Assembly (NCBI GenBank): GCA_045536135.1 | Contig: JAZSNA010000011.1 | Span: 1 to 17,300 of the forward strand | Length of the DNA stretch: 17,300 nt | Reading direction: 5' to 3' | Source of the DNA: JAZSNA01 sp045536135 | GTDB lineage: Bacteria; Pseudomonadota; Alphaproteobacteria; CAAHEQ01; UBA3637 | Shown here: positions 7,077 to 15,618 of the stretch, in pieces | How positions within the stretch are numbered: position 1 is the stretch's first letter | How the letters are laid out: every line of letters starts with the position of its first letter | Made by a program: the position numbers and the translations under genes | Notes under the pieces: generated by a model | The model's input: the letters and a program-made list of their open reading frames with translations, nothing else | What the model was told of the DNA's origin: nothing | Databases searched by the model: none

Positions 7077-8294
7077 ATGAAAAAAATAAAACTTCTTTTT
7101 GATGTCGAATCAATCCGAAAGGAATTTAATAAAAATCCTTCTGGAATTTGTCGTGTGGCCGATGAACTCTTTAAACGTTTAATCAAAGAACGTGATGTTG
7201 ATGTTTATCCGCTTTTAACCGATCGCAGCGGTGATTTTAATGCTTATTTGGAAAAAATCGGTCGGATGGATTTAAAAGATAAAACGGTATTGATGCCGTA
7301 TTTGAAAAAAACGACAAAGCTCTATAAAAAGTTTTCTTCTTTTAAAAATTATATTTATCGTTTTTTATATGGTTGGCGGGTTAAAAAGATTTTAAATAAA
7401 TTTGATGTTTATTTTTCTCCAACGCCTGTTGTTTCTCCGCTGATTTATTTATCTAACATAAAATCGATTGCAATTATTCATGATTTAATTCCGATTAATT
7501 ATTCCGAATTTTCAACCAACCTTAAATACGAACGAAAATTTAGGGCTTGGATTGATAGTTTACAGGTTGATAACGTTTTAACCGTTTCGGATTTTACTTT
7601 GAATGAGGTCATAGATTACTTACCTCAATACAGTTATAAGAATACGAATATCTTACCTTTGGCGGCGGATCAAAAATTCAAAAAAATTAATGATAAGCAC
7701 TTGATTGAACGGGTGAAACGAAAATATAAAATTTCATCGTCAAAGTATATTTTATCTCTGTCTGATATGAGCAAACGGAAAAATTTTATCCACAGTGTTA
7801 AATCGTTTATTGAATTGATGAAAATGCGTCCGAATTTAGATGTTTGTTTGGTCTTGGCCGGTTCTCATCGTTCGGGATTTGATTTATGTCTTTCATCGGT
7901 GGATGGTTATGAGAAATTTAAAAAACAAATCATTTTAACCGGATTTATTGATGAAGATGATATTGTTCCGTTATATAACGGGGCAAGTGTATTTTTATTC
8001 CCATCGTTGGTGGAAGGGTTCGGATTGCCTTTGCTTGAAGCAATGTCGTGCGGATGTCCGGTTGTGTGTACAAAAGGTTCTGCTTTGCAGGAAATCGGTC
8101 GTAATTGTGCCATTTTTATTGATGGATATGATTATCAGAAAACAGCAAAAGAATTGGGAAAAATATTATGGGGCAGTAAATCTTATGAAAACAGGTCAAC
8201 GGCCTGTTTAAGGGAGGCTCAAAAGTATTCATGGGAAAAAACAGTTGAAATTTTAATGAAAGAAATCAGATGTTTGAAGCTCTCAAAGAAGTAA
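7077..8294 (+). CDS. GT4-family glycosyltransferase
   Basis: 405 aa, GT-B fold. The N-terminal acceptor domain opens with KIKLLFDVESI and a PSGICRVADELFKRL segment typical of enzymes that begin with a G-I-x-R-x loop, and includes IAIIHDLIPINY (131-142). The C-terminal nucleotide-sugar domain has KYILSLSDMSKRKN (223-236) with the basic residues that contact the diphosphate. The retaining-enzyme motif E-x7-E follows in LVEGFGLPLLEAMSCGCPVV (E313 and E321). Likely role: transfer of a hexose, often mannose, in polysaccharide or lipid-linked glycan synthesis on the cytoplasmic face. No signal peptide or membrane helix. No other glycan genes are nearby, so the acceptor cannot be named. Its last 25 bases overlap the uracil-DNA glycosylase gene. 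Confidence 0.88.
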   Translation: MKKIKLLFDVESIRKEFNKNPSGICRVADELFKRLIKERDVDVYPLLTDRSGDFNAYLEKIGRMDLKDKTVLMPYLKKTTKLYKKFSSFKNYIYRFLYGWRVKKILNKFDVYFSPTPVVSPLIYLSNIKSIAIIHDLIPINYSEFSTNLKYERKFRAWIDSLQVDNVLTVSDFTLNEVIDYLPQYSYKNTNILPLAADQKFKKINDKHLIERVKRKYKISSSKYILSLSDMSKRKNFIHSVKSFIELMKMRPNLDVCLVLAGSHRSGFDLCLSSVDGYEKFKKQIILTGFIDEDDIVPLYNGASVFLFPSLVEGFGLPLLEAMSCGCPVVCTKGSALQEIGRNCAIFIDGYDYQKTAKELGKILWGSKSYENRSTACLREAQKYSWEKTVEILMKEIRCLKLSKK

Positions 8295-8848
8295 AAAAAC
8301 AATGCCAAAGTTGTCAAAAATGTCCTTTGGGAAAAACACGAAAAAATATTGTTTTTTCAGATGGATGTCCTAATTCAAAAATTATGTTGATTGGTGAAGC
8401 TCCGGGTGCAAATGAAGATGCTGTCGGATTGCCTTTTGTCGGTCGGGCCGGACAATTATTGGATAAAATTTTACAAAGTGTGGATTTATCCCGTCAAAAG
8501 GATGTTTATATTTGTAATACAATCAAATGCCGACCGCCTGAAAATCGAGATCCTTTGCCGGCAGAAAAAGAAGCTTGTCGCCAGTTTTTGCAAAGGCAAA
8601 TAGAAATACTGAAACCTCGAATTATTTTACTTTGCGGACGGGTTGCAATGGCTTCTTTTTTGGATTTAAAACAGGGAATTACAAAGATACACGGTCAATG
8701 GTTCGATGGACCTTGGGGGGCTAAGATGATGCCGATTTATCATCCGTCATATTTACTTCGAAATCCGTCAAAAGAAAAGGGTGCTCCAAAGTGGCAAATG
8801 TGGATGGATATGAAAGAAGTTAAACGGTATTATGATACATTGAAATAA
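8270..8848 (+). CDS. family 4 uracil-DNA glycosylase (Fe-S)
   Basis: 192 aa. It removes uracil from DNA to start base excision repair. The 4Fe-4S ligands expected for family 4 are present: C15 and C18 (SCQKC), C87 in CNTIKCRPPENRDP and C103 after EKEA. The active-site motif GEAPGANED (42-50) with the GLPFVGRAGQLLD segment, and the HPSYLLRNP motif near residue 163, complete the pattern. The start codon lies 25 bases inside the glycosyltransferase gene in another frame, with only a weak purine-rich stretch (AAAGAAA) ahead, so translation probably depends on the upstream ribosomes. Confidence 0.92.
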   Translation: MFEALKEVKKQCQSCQKCPLGKTRKNIVFSDGCPNSKIMLIGEAPGANEDAVGLPFVGRAGQLLDKILQSVDLSRQKDVYICNTIKCRPPENRDPLPAEKEACRQFLQRQIEILKPRIILLCGRVAMASFLDLKQGITKIHGQWFDGPWGAKMMPIYHPSYLLRNPSKEKGAPKWQMWMDMKEVKRYYDTLK

Positions 8849-8873
8849 TCGCTTTTATACTTATTTATTTCTT

Positions 8874-9371
8874 ATGGATATTTGTGTTAATGATAAAATG
8901 CAGACAGGGTATTGTTATACTCTTGTTCAGCCAATGGGGGAAAATTTTCATCCGGACTTTAAACCGGAATTGACGCCAAAAGAAATGCTTTCGTTGGGTG
9001 TGTTCGAAGGGAAATATATGACAGATTGCCAAAAAGAGTTTCCCGATGATTGGTTCATTGATGCTAAACTTTCGTTTGAAAAACCGGATATTAATTGTAA
9101 TTTATTTAAGATAAAATCAAGACAGCCGTTATCCTATTGGCAAGAAAAAGGTTGGATTATCGGACCTGATGTTCGGGGTTGGTTTCAATGGTATTGCCGT
9201 TATTATATGGGACGACGAATAAAGGATATTGATGAAATCCAAATTAAAAGATGGCGTCTGTTTTATCGGCATAAAGCTCAAATAAAAAAACATTGTTTTT
9301 CTTATGATTTATTGTGTCGTGCTCGTCAACGGCAAGCTTTACTTCAATGGGCATATAATCCATTTTTTTAA
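8874..9371 (+). CDS. conserved protein of unknown function, Trp/Cys-rich
   Basis: 165 aa, soluble, with seven Trp and seven Cys. Striking blocks are GVFEGKYMTDCQKEFPDDWF (about 43-62), QPLSYWQEKGWI, RGWFQWYCRYYMGRR, QIKRWRLFYRH and a C-terminal CRARQRQALLQWAY. From memory the same blocks recur in uncharacterised proteins of many proteobacteria, so it looks like a conserved family rather than an orphan, but I can give no function. It lies 25 bases after the uracil-DNA glycosylase in the same direction and has no visible ribosome binding site (the upstream bases are TTATTTATTTCTT). A start further downstream is unlikely because the conserved block begins near residue 10. Confidence 0.8.
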   Translation: MDICVNDKMQTGYCYTLVQPMGENFHPDFKPELTPKEMLSLGVFEGKYMTDCQKEFPDDWFIDAKLSFEKPDINCNLFKIKSRQPLSYWQEKGWIIGPDVRGWFQWYCRYYMGRRIKDIDEIQIKRWRLFYRHKAQIKKHCFSYDLLCRARQRQALLQWAYNPFF

Positions 9372-9425
9372 TATGATTTTATTTTTTTTATTCGATAATT
9401 TTTTTAAAAAAACCATATATTCTTT

Positions 9426-10331
9426 ATGGGATATTTATATGCTGTTTTATCTGTTTTGTTTTGGAGCTTGAATGTTATTGTCGGACGATATTTAATCGGA
9501 GTAATCTCACCGTGGCAAATTGCTTTTTTAAGATGGTTTATCGCCGCTATTATTTTATTTCCGATAACAATTAAAGGAATAATTTTTTATCGCGTTGATT
9601 TGTGGAAGAGTCGTCAAATGATTTTTGGGGCATCACTTATCGGGTTTACTTTTTGTAATACCTTTGTTTACTATGCCTCTTATTCTCTTTCGGCAATTGA
9701 AATGTCATTGTTTTCGGTGACCGGACCTATTTTTTTAATTTTATTCAGTCGATTTTGGGGTGGTATTATTTTAAACTCAAAACAAAAGAAGGGCTTTTTT
9801 ATAACGATATTGGGTTTGATACTTGTTATTTTGCATGGACGAATTGAAACATTATCAACCATCCATTTATCTGTTGGCGATTTTTGGATGCTTATGATGG
9901 CAATGACTTTTGGTTTATATAGTTTTATTATGACCAAAAGAGATGTTAAGATACCTCAACTTGTGTTGTTGTCGGTTATGATTATTTTAGGAACAGTTAT
10001 GATTTTGCCGATGTTTATATATGATTGGATTATCTATCCGACGACGCATATCCAAATGTTTCGGCATGATGTTCTTTGGATTATGTTGTATATGGGGATT
10101 TTTAATTCAATATTGGCATATTTATTTTGGAATAAAGCTTTGGATAAAATCGGTGGAATAAAGTCAGGTATGATTTATTACTTAATGCCTGTTTTCAGTA
10201 CGATTTTTGCTTTTCTTTTTTTGGGGGAAAGGGTCTATACTTCACAAATCTATGGCGGAATAATTATATTATTTGGCATTTTCTTGGTTAATTCAACCAA
10301 CCGAAAAGAAGGAAATATTGAAAGACCATAA
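9426..10331 (+). CDS. DMT-superfamily (EamA) transporter
   Basis: 301 aa with ten hydrophobic segments in two EamA repeats (about 1-135 and 147-295), the usual length for this inner-membrane drug/metabolite family. Characteristic spots are FWSLNVIVGRYL at the start, PWQIAFLRWFIAA in helix 2, a helix-4 motif with SLSAIEMSLFSVTGPIF, and the helix-9/10 region YLMPVFSTIFAFLFLGERVY. Substrates in this group include amino acids, purines and other metabolites, and sequence does not identify which. No ribosome binding site is seen: TATATT ends 4 bases before the ATG. It converges with the rex-idi gene, whose stop is one base away. Confidence 0.88.
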   Translation: MGYLYAVLSVLFWSLNVIVGRYLIGVISPWQIAFLRWFIAAIILFPITIKGIIFYRVDLWKSRQMIFGASLIGFTFCNTFVYYASYSLSAIEMSLFSVTGPIFLILFSRFWGGIILNSKQKKGFFITILGLILVILHGRIETLSTIHLSVGDFWMLMMAMTFGLYSFIMTKRDVKIPQLVLLSVMIILGTVMILPMFIYDWIIYPTTHIQMFRHDVLWIMLYMGIFNSILAYLFWNKALDKIGGIKSGMIYYLMPVFSTIFAFLFLGERVYTSQIYGGIIILFGIFLVNSTNRKEGNIERP

Positions 10332-10332
10332 T

Positions 10333-11454
10333 TTAAAAATAATTATCTAACATATTCTGTTTCAGAATTTGTCTCATCCAATATGAAAAATTTTCAGGAT
10401 TTTTTTGTATCTCTGATAACAGATTTTTTTTAGAAATCCATTTATAATCACAAATTTCATCTTTATTGGGATTAATTTTTTGATTTTTATATTGAGCAAT
10501 AAAGATATGATCAATTTCATGTTCAATCAGACCATTATCAAAGTCTTTTTGATAGGTCATCTGACCGATTTCCGTAAAATCTGAATTAAACCCGAACTCT
10601 TCATAAAGACGACGGTTAACGGCATCAGCGTTTTTTTCATTCATACGCGGATGAGAGCAGACCGTATTGGACCAAATTCCGGGATTGTGGTATTTGGAAA
10701 GGGCTCTTTTTTGGATTAAAAGTTCTTTTTTTTCATTAAATACAAAACCGGAAAAGGCCCGATGAAGACGACCTTGAATATGGGCTTGCATTTTACCGCA
10801 AGTGCCGATTTGTTGGTTCTCATTATTAACCAAAATAACTTTTTCTTCGTTATTGTTTTTCATTTGTAAAAAACCGATGATAATGTTTTCGTAATGAACG
10901 GTGACATAGGATGGAACTTTTAAAATACATGGCGAAAAATTCCAAATAAAACAAATACCCATTGAAACGATTTGATTACACACTTTTTGAGCTTGCTGTG
11001 GTGGAACGGTTAAAATAACGGTTTGAATGTTTTTTTGAATGATTTTTTCTTTTAAATCATCCATTGAATAAACCGGATGTCCGTTAATTATTTGACCGAT
11101 TTTGGACGGATTTGTGTCAAATAATCCTTTTATTTCAATACCATAATCTTTGAAATCGGAATATTTTGTCAGTGCTTCACCCAAATTGCCGGTTCCGATA
11201 ATGAACACATTATTTGTTTCTTGAAATGATAATTTTTTTTCGATTGATTTTTTTAACTCATTTACCGGATATCCGGATTTTTGCTTGCCAAGGACACCAC
11301 ATAATGCGATGTCCTTGCGAACTTGTGAATCATCAAGATTTAAAAATGAAGCAATTTCATGACTGGAAATAAAACTTTTTTCACTCCATGAGTATTTTAA
11401 AATACAATGATATAAAGTTAATCGTTCAATTACCTTATTTGAAATTGCATTCAT
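10333..11454 (-). CDS. rex-idi: fusion of redox repressor Rex and type 1 isopentenyl-diphosphate isomerase
   Basis: 373 aa from ATG 11454. The frame also has an in-frame GTG at 11463, rejected because the ribosome site AAGGAAAG would touch it. Residues 1 to about 197 are a full Rex: winged helix with DDSQVRKDIALCGVLGK (recognition helix VRKD) and SGYPV, Rossmann domain with GTGNLGEAL (87-95), FDTNP, LTVPPQQAQ, and the closing WNFSPCILKVPSYVTVHYEN. Residues about 203-373 are a full type 1 Idi (Nudix): AHIQGRLHRAFS (two metal His), RRALSK-like KRALSKYHNPGIW, SNTVCSHP with catalytic C266, RRLYEEFGF, and IEHEIDH with E311 and E313. Idi interconverts IPP and DMAPP for isoprenoids. Rex binds DNA when NADH is low. 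No internal ribosome site supports a separate Idi from Met198. It is the last gene after adhE, starting 2 bases past its stop. Confidence 0.92.
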   Translation of the reverse strand: MNAISNKVIERLTLYHCILKYSWSEKSFISSHEIASFLNLDDSQVRKDIALCGVLGKQKSGYPVNELKKSIEKKLSFQETNNVFIIGTGNLGEALTKYSDFKDYGIEIKGLFDTNPSKIGQIINGHPVYSMDDLKEKIIQKNIQTVILTVPPQQAQKVCNQIVSMGICFIWNFSPCILKVPSYVTVHYENIIIGFLQMKNNNEEKVILVNNENQQIGTCGKMQAHIQGRLHRAFSGFVFNEKKELLIQKRALSKYHNPGIWSNTVCSHPRMNEKNADAVNRRLYEEFGFNSDFTEIGQMTYQKDFDNGLIEHEIDHIFIAQYKNQKINPNKDEICDYKWISKKNLLSEIQKNPENFSYWMRQILKQNMLDNYF

Positions 11455-11456
11455 TC

Positions 11457-14063
11457 TTAACACTTTCCTTCATAAGCATCCAAATAAATTTGTTTAATGT
11501 CGTCCATTAACGGATAGACCGGATTGGCCCCGGTACATTGATCATCAAATGCCAAACGGACAAGTTTATCCAAATTTTGCATGAATTTTTCTTCATCAAT
11601 GCCATATTCACGAATTGAATTCGCCACACCAAGGGTTTGTTTTAATTCTTTAATTGCATTGATTAACAATTCGACTTTTTCATCATCCGTTGAATTGGAA
11701 GAGCCTAAGTATAAGTTATGTGCAATTTGTGCATAACGTTTTTTAGCTTCCGGTGCTTTGTATTGTGAGAAGATTGCTTGCTTTTTCGGGCAATCTGTTG
11801 CATTAAAGCGGATGACTTGACAGATGAGCAAAGCATTCGCAATTCCGTGTGGAATATTGTACATTGCCCCGAGTTTGTGAGCCATTGAATGACACAATCC
11901 AAGGAACGCATTTGCAAATGCCATGCCGGCAATTGTAGAGGCATAATGTATTTTTTCCCGAGCAATCGGATCATTAGCTCCGTCATTATAAGAACGAGGT
12001 AAATAACGGAAAATTTGTTTGATTGCTTCTAAGGCCGATGAATTTGTAAAGTTGGTTGCCATAATTGAAACATATGCTTCCAACGCATGAACGAGAGCAT
12101 CGATACCGCCTGCCGCAGTTAATCCCTTCGGCATACCGTCCACGAAGTTCGGATCTATAATAGCCATAGATGGGGTTAAGGCATAATCGGCAATGGCATA
12201 TTTAACATGTGTATCATCATCGGTAATAATTGAAAACGGGGTGACTTCTGAACCGGTTCCGGATGTGGTCGGAATGCAGATTAATTTTGCTTTTTCACCT
12301 AAGTCTGGAATGGAACAAATTCTTTTACGAATATCCAAGAAACGCATAGAGATATCTTCAAAATTAACTTCCGGATGTTCATACATCAACCAAATCACTT
12401 TGGCAACATCCATTGGTGAACCGCCTCCCAATGCAATAATCAAATCCGGTTCATATGGTTTTACCATTGACAATGCCGTATGGACGGTTGATAATGTCGG
12501 ATCGGGTTGGACATCAAAGAAGATTTGATAATCGATATCGATTTCTTCCAATGTATCGGTAATTGTTCTGACGGCTCCGCTGTCAAATAGGAAGCGGTCT
12601 GTGATAATGAATGCTCTTTTTTTACCTTCGAATTCACGAAGTGCTAAATCCGTTGAACCTCGTTTAAAATAAATTTTTGGCGGAACTTTATACCACAACA
12701 TATTTTCTCTCCTTTCTGCAACGGTTTTATAGTTCAATAAGTGTTTAACACCGACATTTTCGCTGACGGAATTCCCGCCCCAAGATCCACAACCCAATGT
12801 CAAGGATGGTTCAAGTCTGAAATTATATAAGTCGCCGATACCGCCTTGTGAAGCCGGTGTATTGATTAAAATTCGACCGGTTGGCATTTTGGTTGAATAA
12901 AAATCAATTCTCTCTTGCTTGCGTTCATCCGTATAAAGAACGGATGTATGGCCTAATCCGCCCAAAGTGACTAATTCCAACGCAATGTCTGTTGCTTGTT
13001 CAAAATTATCAGCTTTATACATTGTTAAAATCGGTGATAATTTTTCATGTGCATAAGGATTGCTTTTTTCATAGGATGTTTGTTCGGATATTAAAATTTT
13101 TGTATTTCCCGGAACGGTAAAACCAGCCAGTTGAGCGATTTTTACGGCCGGTTGTCCGACAATGGATGCATTAACAGTTCCTTTCTCTGTTAAGATGATT
13201 TTGCCTAATTTTTCACTTTCTTCTTCATTCAAGATATATGCACCACGGTATAAAAATTCATTTTTAACCGTTTCATAAATATCATTAATGACGATAGCGG
13301 ATTGTTCTGAGGCACAAATCATACCATTATCAAAAGTTTTTGACATTAAAATTGATGAAACGGCACGGACAATATCCGCTGTTTCATCAATGATTGCCGG
13401 TGTATTTCCGGAACCGACGCCCAGAGCCGGTTTCCCGCTGGAATAGGCAGCTTTAACCATCCCCGGACCACCGGTGGCTAAAATCGCACTGATTTTTGGA
13501 TGTGTCATTAATGTTTGTGTCATTTCCAAAGACGGTTCGTCAATCCAACCGATAATATCTTCGGGTGCACCGGCTTTAACGGCGGCTGCCAAAACAATTT
13601 TAGCCGCTTCGATTGTTGAATTTTTAGCTCTGGGATGTGGTGAAAAGATAATTCCGTTTCTGGTTTTTAAACAGATTAAAGCCTTGAAAATAGCGGTTGA
13701 TGTCGGATTGGTTGTTGGAATAACTCCGGCGATGACACCCAAGGGAGATGCCACGATTTTAATGCCGTTGACTTTATCCCGTTTAACGATGCCACATGTT
13801 TTTTTATTTTTGTGTTTATTGTATATATATTCCGAAGCAAAATGATTTTTGATAATTTTATCTTCCAAGACACCCATTCCGGTTTCATTGACAGCCATTT
13901 CGGCTAAATCAATTCTCATTTTGTCCGCAGCCGTCGCCGCAGCTTTGAAAATTTCATTAACCTTTTCTTCTGAAAAAGTGGCAAATTGATTTTGTGCAAT
14001 ATGGACCCGATTGATTAAAGCTTCCAATTCTTCAATATTTGTGATTTTTTGTTGTTCTGACAT
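11457..14063 (-). CDS. adhE: bifunctional aldehyde/alcohol dehydrogenase
   Basis: 868 aa, full length. It converts acetyl-CoA to acetaldehyde and then ethanol, oxidising two NADH; AdhE forms cytoplasmic filaments (spirosomes) in known species. The N-terminal CoA-acylating aldehyde dehydrogenase domain (about 1-440) has PLGVIAGVIPTTNPTSTAIF, the GVGSGNTPA loop and catalytic C250 in NGMICASEQS. The C-terminal iron-type alcohol dehydrogenase (about 455-868) has GGGSPMD (547-552) for NAD and Fe ligands D655, H659, H725 and H739 in GGIDALVHALEAY, LCHSMAHKLG and NIPHG. All key residues are present, so it should be active in both steps. It starts 14 bases after the hydrogenase gene and ends 2 bases before rex-idi, within one operon controlled by the Rex box at 15597-15614. 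Confidence 0.97.
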   Translation of the reverse strand: MSEQQKITNIEELEALINRVHIAQNQFATFSEEKVNEIFKAAATAADKMRIDLAEMAVNETGMGVLEDKIIKNHFASEYIYNKHKNKKTCGIVKRDKVNGIKIVASPLGVIAGVIPTTNPTSTAIFKALICLKTRNGIIFSPHPRAKNSTIEAAKIVLAAAVKAGAPEDIIGWIDEPSLEMTQTLMTHPKISAILATGGPGMVKAAYSSGKPALGVGSGNTPAIIDETADIVRAVSSILMSKTFDNGMICASEQSAIVINDIYETVKNEFLYRGAYILNEEESEKLGKIILTEKGTVNASIVGQPAVKIAQLAGFTVPGNTKILISEQTSYEKSNPYAHEKLSPILTMYKADNFEQATDIALELVTLGGLGHTSVLYTDERKQERIDFYSTKMPTGRILINTPASQGGIGDLYNFRLEPSLTLGCGSWGGNSVSENVGVKHLLNYKTVAERRENMLWYKVPPKIYFKRGSTDLALREFEGKKRAFIITDRFLFDSGAVRTITDTLEEIDIDYQIFFDVQPDPTLSTVHTALSMVKPYEPDLIIALGGGSPMDVAKVIWLMYEHPEVNFEDISMRFLDIRKRICSIPDLGEKAKLICIPTTSGTGSEVTPFSIITDDDTHVKYAIADYALTPSMAIIDPNFVDGMPKGLTAAGGIDALVHALEAYVSIMATNFTNSSALEAIKQIFRYLPRSYNDGANDPIAREKIHYASTIAGMAFANAFLGLCHSMAHKLGAMYNIPHGIANALLICQVIRFNATDCPKKQAIFSQYKAPEAKKRYAQIAHNLYLGSSNSTDDEKVELLINAIKELKQTLGVANSIREYGIDEEKFMQNLDKLVRLAFDDQCTGANPVYPLMDDIKQIYLDAYEGKC

Positions 14064-14077
14064 TTTATTTCCTTTTG

Positions 14078-15541
14078 TTATTTATCGTTAATTGAGTGTC
14101 CTTTTTCGCCATAGGATTTGATTTGTTTAAATGCGTTTTTAAAATCAAGTAAGCAAGCATTTCCAGCAATACAACCGCCTTCACAACTCATAATTTCAAT
14201 TAAGTTGCCTAAATCGCATTTTCCCTCTTTGGCATATTTTTTTAAATCTCGAATGGATACCTTGTTTAAACCATTGATGATAACAGGCTTTAAGTCCTCC
14301 GGATTGCCATTCCAACAGGCTTGAACGGCCTTTGCAACGCCGCCAGATATAGCAAATTCACGTCCTTCTTTGGATGTTTGATATTTTAAGCTTTCTGATG
14401 AACAGGTCTCTATTTCAATATCAAGAGCCGTTAAGATTGCATTAATTTCTTCAAAGTTTAAAATATAATCAACATTGGGGTTTTCCAAGACTTCCAATCT
14501 TTTTGCAAAACAGGGGCTGATGAAGACCGTGATTGCATCCGGATGTTCTTTTTTGACAATTTCCGCCGTATAATAAAGTGGCGTATATGCGTCGGATACA
14601 AATGGTTTGATTTGCGGTAAATGTTTCTTTACGAATTCATTATAGGCCGCACAACAGGATGTTGTCATAAAGGGAGCGTTATTTAGAAGCCGTTCCTTTA
14701 AATCCTGTGCTTCTGTTTTAGCCGTTATATCTGCCCCCAAAGCGACTTCGTAAACATCTGTAAAACCCGCTTTGATAAAGGCTTGTTTGATTTGCTCGCC
14801 TTCAAAGGGCAGATGCCCCATCAATGCCGGAGCAAGCAATGCAATGACTTTTTGATTGTCCTTTATTCTTTTTAATACATCAATAATTTGACTTTTGACA
14901 TGAACGGCTCCAAAAGGGCAGGCACTGACGCATTTTCCGCAAGAAATACATTTTTCCTTGTCAATCTTGGCAAAACCGTTTTCATCTTTTTCAATTGCAC
15001 CGACTGGACAAGCATTTTCACATGGTGAAATTGTTTTGATGATTGCGCCATATGGGCAAGCACTCATACATAAACCGCATTTTTTACATTTTTCTTCATC
15101 AATAACACTTCGGCCGTCAATTTGTTTAATTGCACCAAAACGACAAGTGTTTATACAGGGCTTTGCCAAACAATTTTGACACAAATCCGTAATATAAACT
15201 CGTCCGCCCGGACAACCTTTACATGCGTTCCCGATGATTGTCAGCGGATTTTCTTCCGGTGTTTCTCGTTCTAAGGCACGTTTGGCATATTCAGACAGTA
15301 ATGTTTTTTCATCATCTTCTTCGATACCAAAACCAAGTCCGGCCAAAGTTCGGGATCTTAAAATTTCCCGTTCTTTATAAACACAACAACGAAAGGGGAT
15401 GTTGTCGGCACCTTTCGGACGCATATCGTATGGAATAAGGCGAGCGTTTTCGGCAAAATTATCCGACATAAAGGCTCGAATTAAGCGAATTAAAATTTCC
15501 TGTTTTAATCTTTTTGTTTCTATTTCAGAATTATTTACCAT
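14078..15541 (-). CDS. monomeric [FeFe] hydrogenase, group B type
   Basis: 487 aa. It is expected to take electrons from reduced ferredoxin and evolve H2 in the cytoplasm. The N-terminal part with IPFRCCVYKEREILRSR matches the group B1/B3 layout. Residues about 105-215 hold several ferredoxin-type Cys clusters: CKGCPGG, CQNCLAKPC, CKKCGLCMSACPYGA, and CISCGKCVSACPFGA. The H-cluster domain (about 230-487) has L1 TSCCAAY (294-300), L2 SPCFAKRLE (342-350) and L3 EIMSCEGGCIAGN (449-461), so all four cluster Cys (C297, C344, C453, C457) are there. Two departures from the textbook motifs are Ala in place of Pro after TSCC, and CEGGC-IAGN instead of CPGGC-xxGGG. AGAGG lies 7 bases before ATG 15541. 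First gene of the operon with adhE and rex-idi. Maturases HydE, HydF and HydG are not in this window. Confidence 0.92.
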   Translation of the reverse strand: MVNNSEIETKRLKQEILIRLIRAFMSDNFAENARLIPYDMRPKGADNIPFRCCVYKEREILRSRTLAGLGFGIEEDDEKTLLSEYAKRALERETPEENPLTIIGNACKGCPGGRVYITDLCQNCLAKPCINTCRFGAIKQIDGRSVIDEEKCKKCGLCMSACPYGAIIKTISPCENACPVGAIEKDENGFAKIDKEKCISCGKCVSACPFGAVHVKSQIIDVLKRIKDNQKVIALLAPALMGHLPFEGEQIKQAFIKAGFTDVYEVALGADITAKTEAQDLKERLLNNAPFMTTSCCAAYNEFVKKHLPQIKPFVSDAYTPLYYTAEIVKKEHPDAITVFISPCFAKRLEVLENPNVDYILNFEEINAILTALDIEIETCSSESLKYQTSKEGREFAISGGVAKAVQACWNGNPEDLKPVIINGLNKVSIRDLKKYAKEGKCDLGNLIEIMSCEGGCIAGNACLLDFKNAFKQIKSYGEKGHSINDK

Positions 15542-15596
15542 AAAGAACCTCTGTTAACCTATTAAAAAATAATGGAAAAATAATTTTTTAAATATA

Positions 15597-15614
15597 TTGT
15601 GATTTATTTCACAG
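15597..15614. promoter_or_regulatory. Rex operator (Rex box)
   Basis: TTGTGATTTATTTCACAG is an 18-base dyad that matches the Rex consensus TTGTGAA-N4-TTCACAA at 12 of 14 defined positions. It covers the predicted transcription start of the hydrogenase-adhE-rex-idi operon, 56-73 bases before the hydrogenase ATG. Because Rex is encoded as the last gene of the same operon, the site implies NADH-responsive autoregulation. Confidence 0.85.
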
Positions 15615-15618
15615 TATC

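Noticed and set aside
11455..11463. GTG start at 11463 for rex-idi
   Set aside because: The ribosome site GGAAA would abut the GTG. ATG 11454 has proper spacing and follows the adhE stop by 2 bases.
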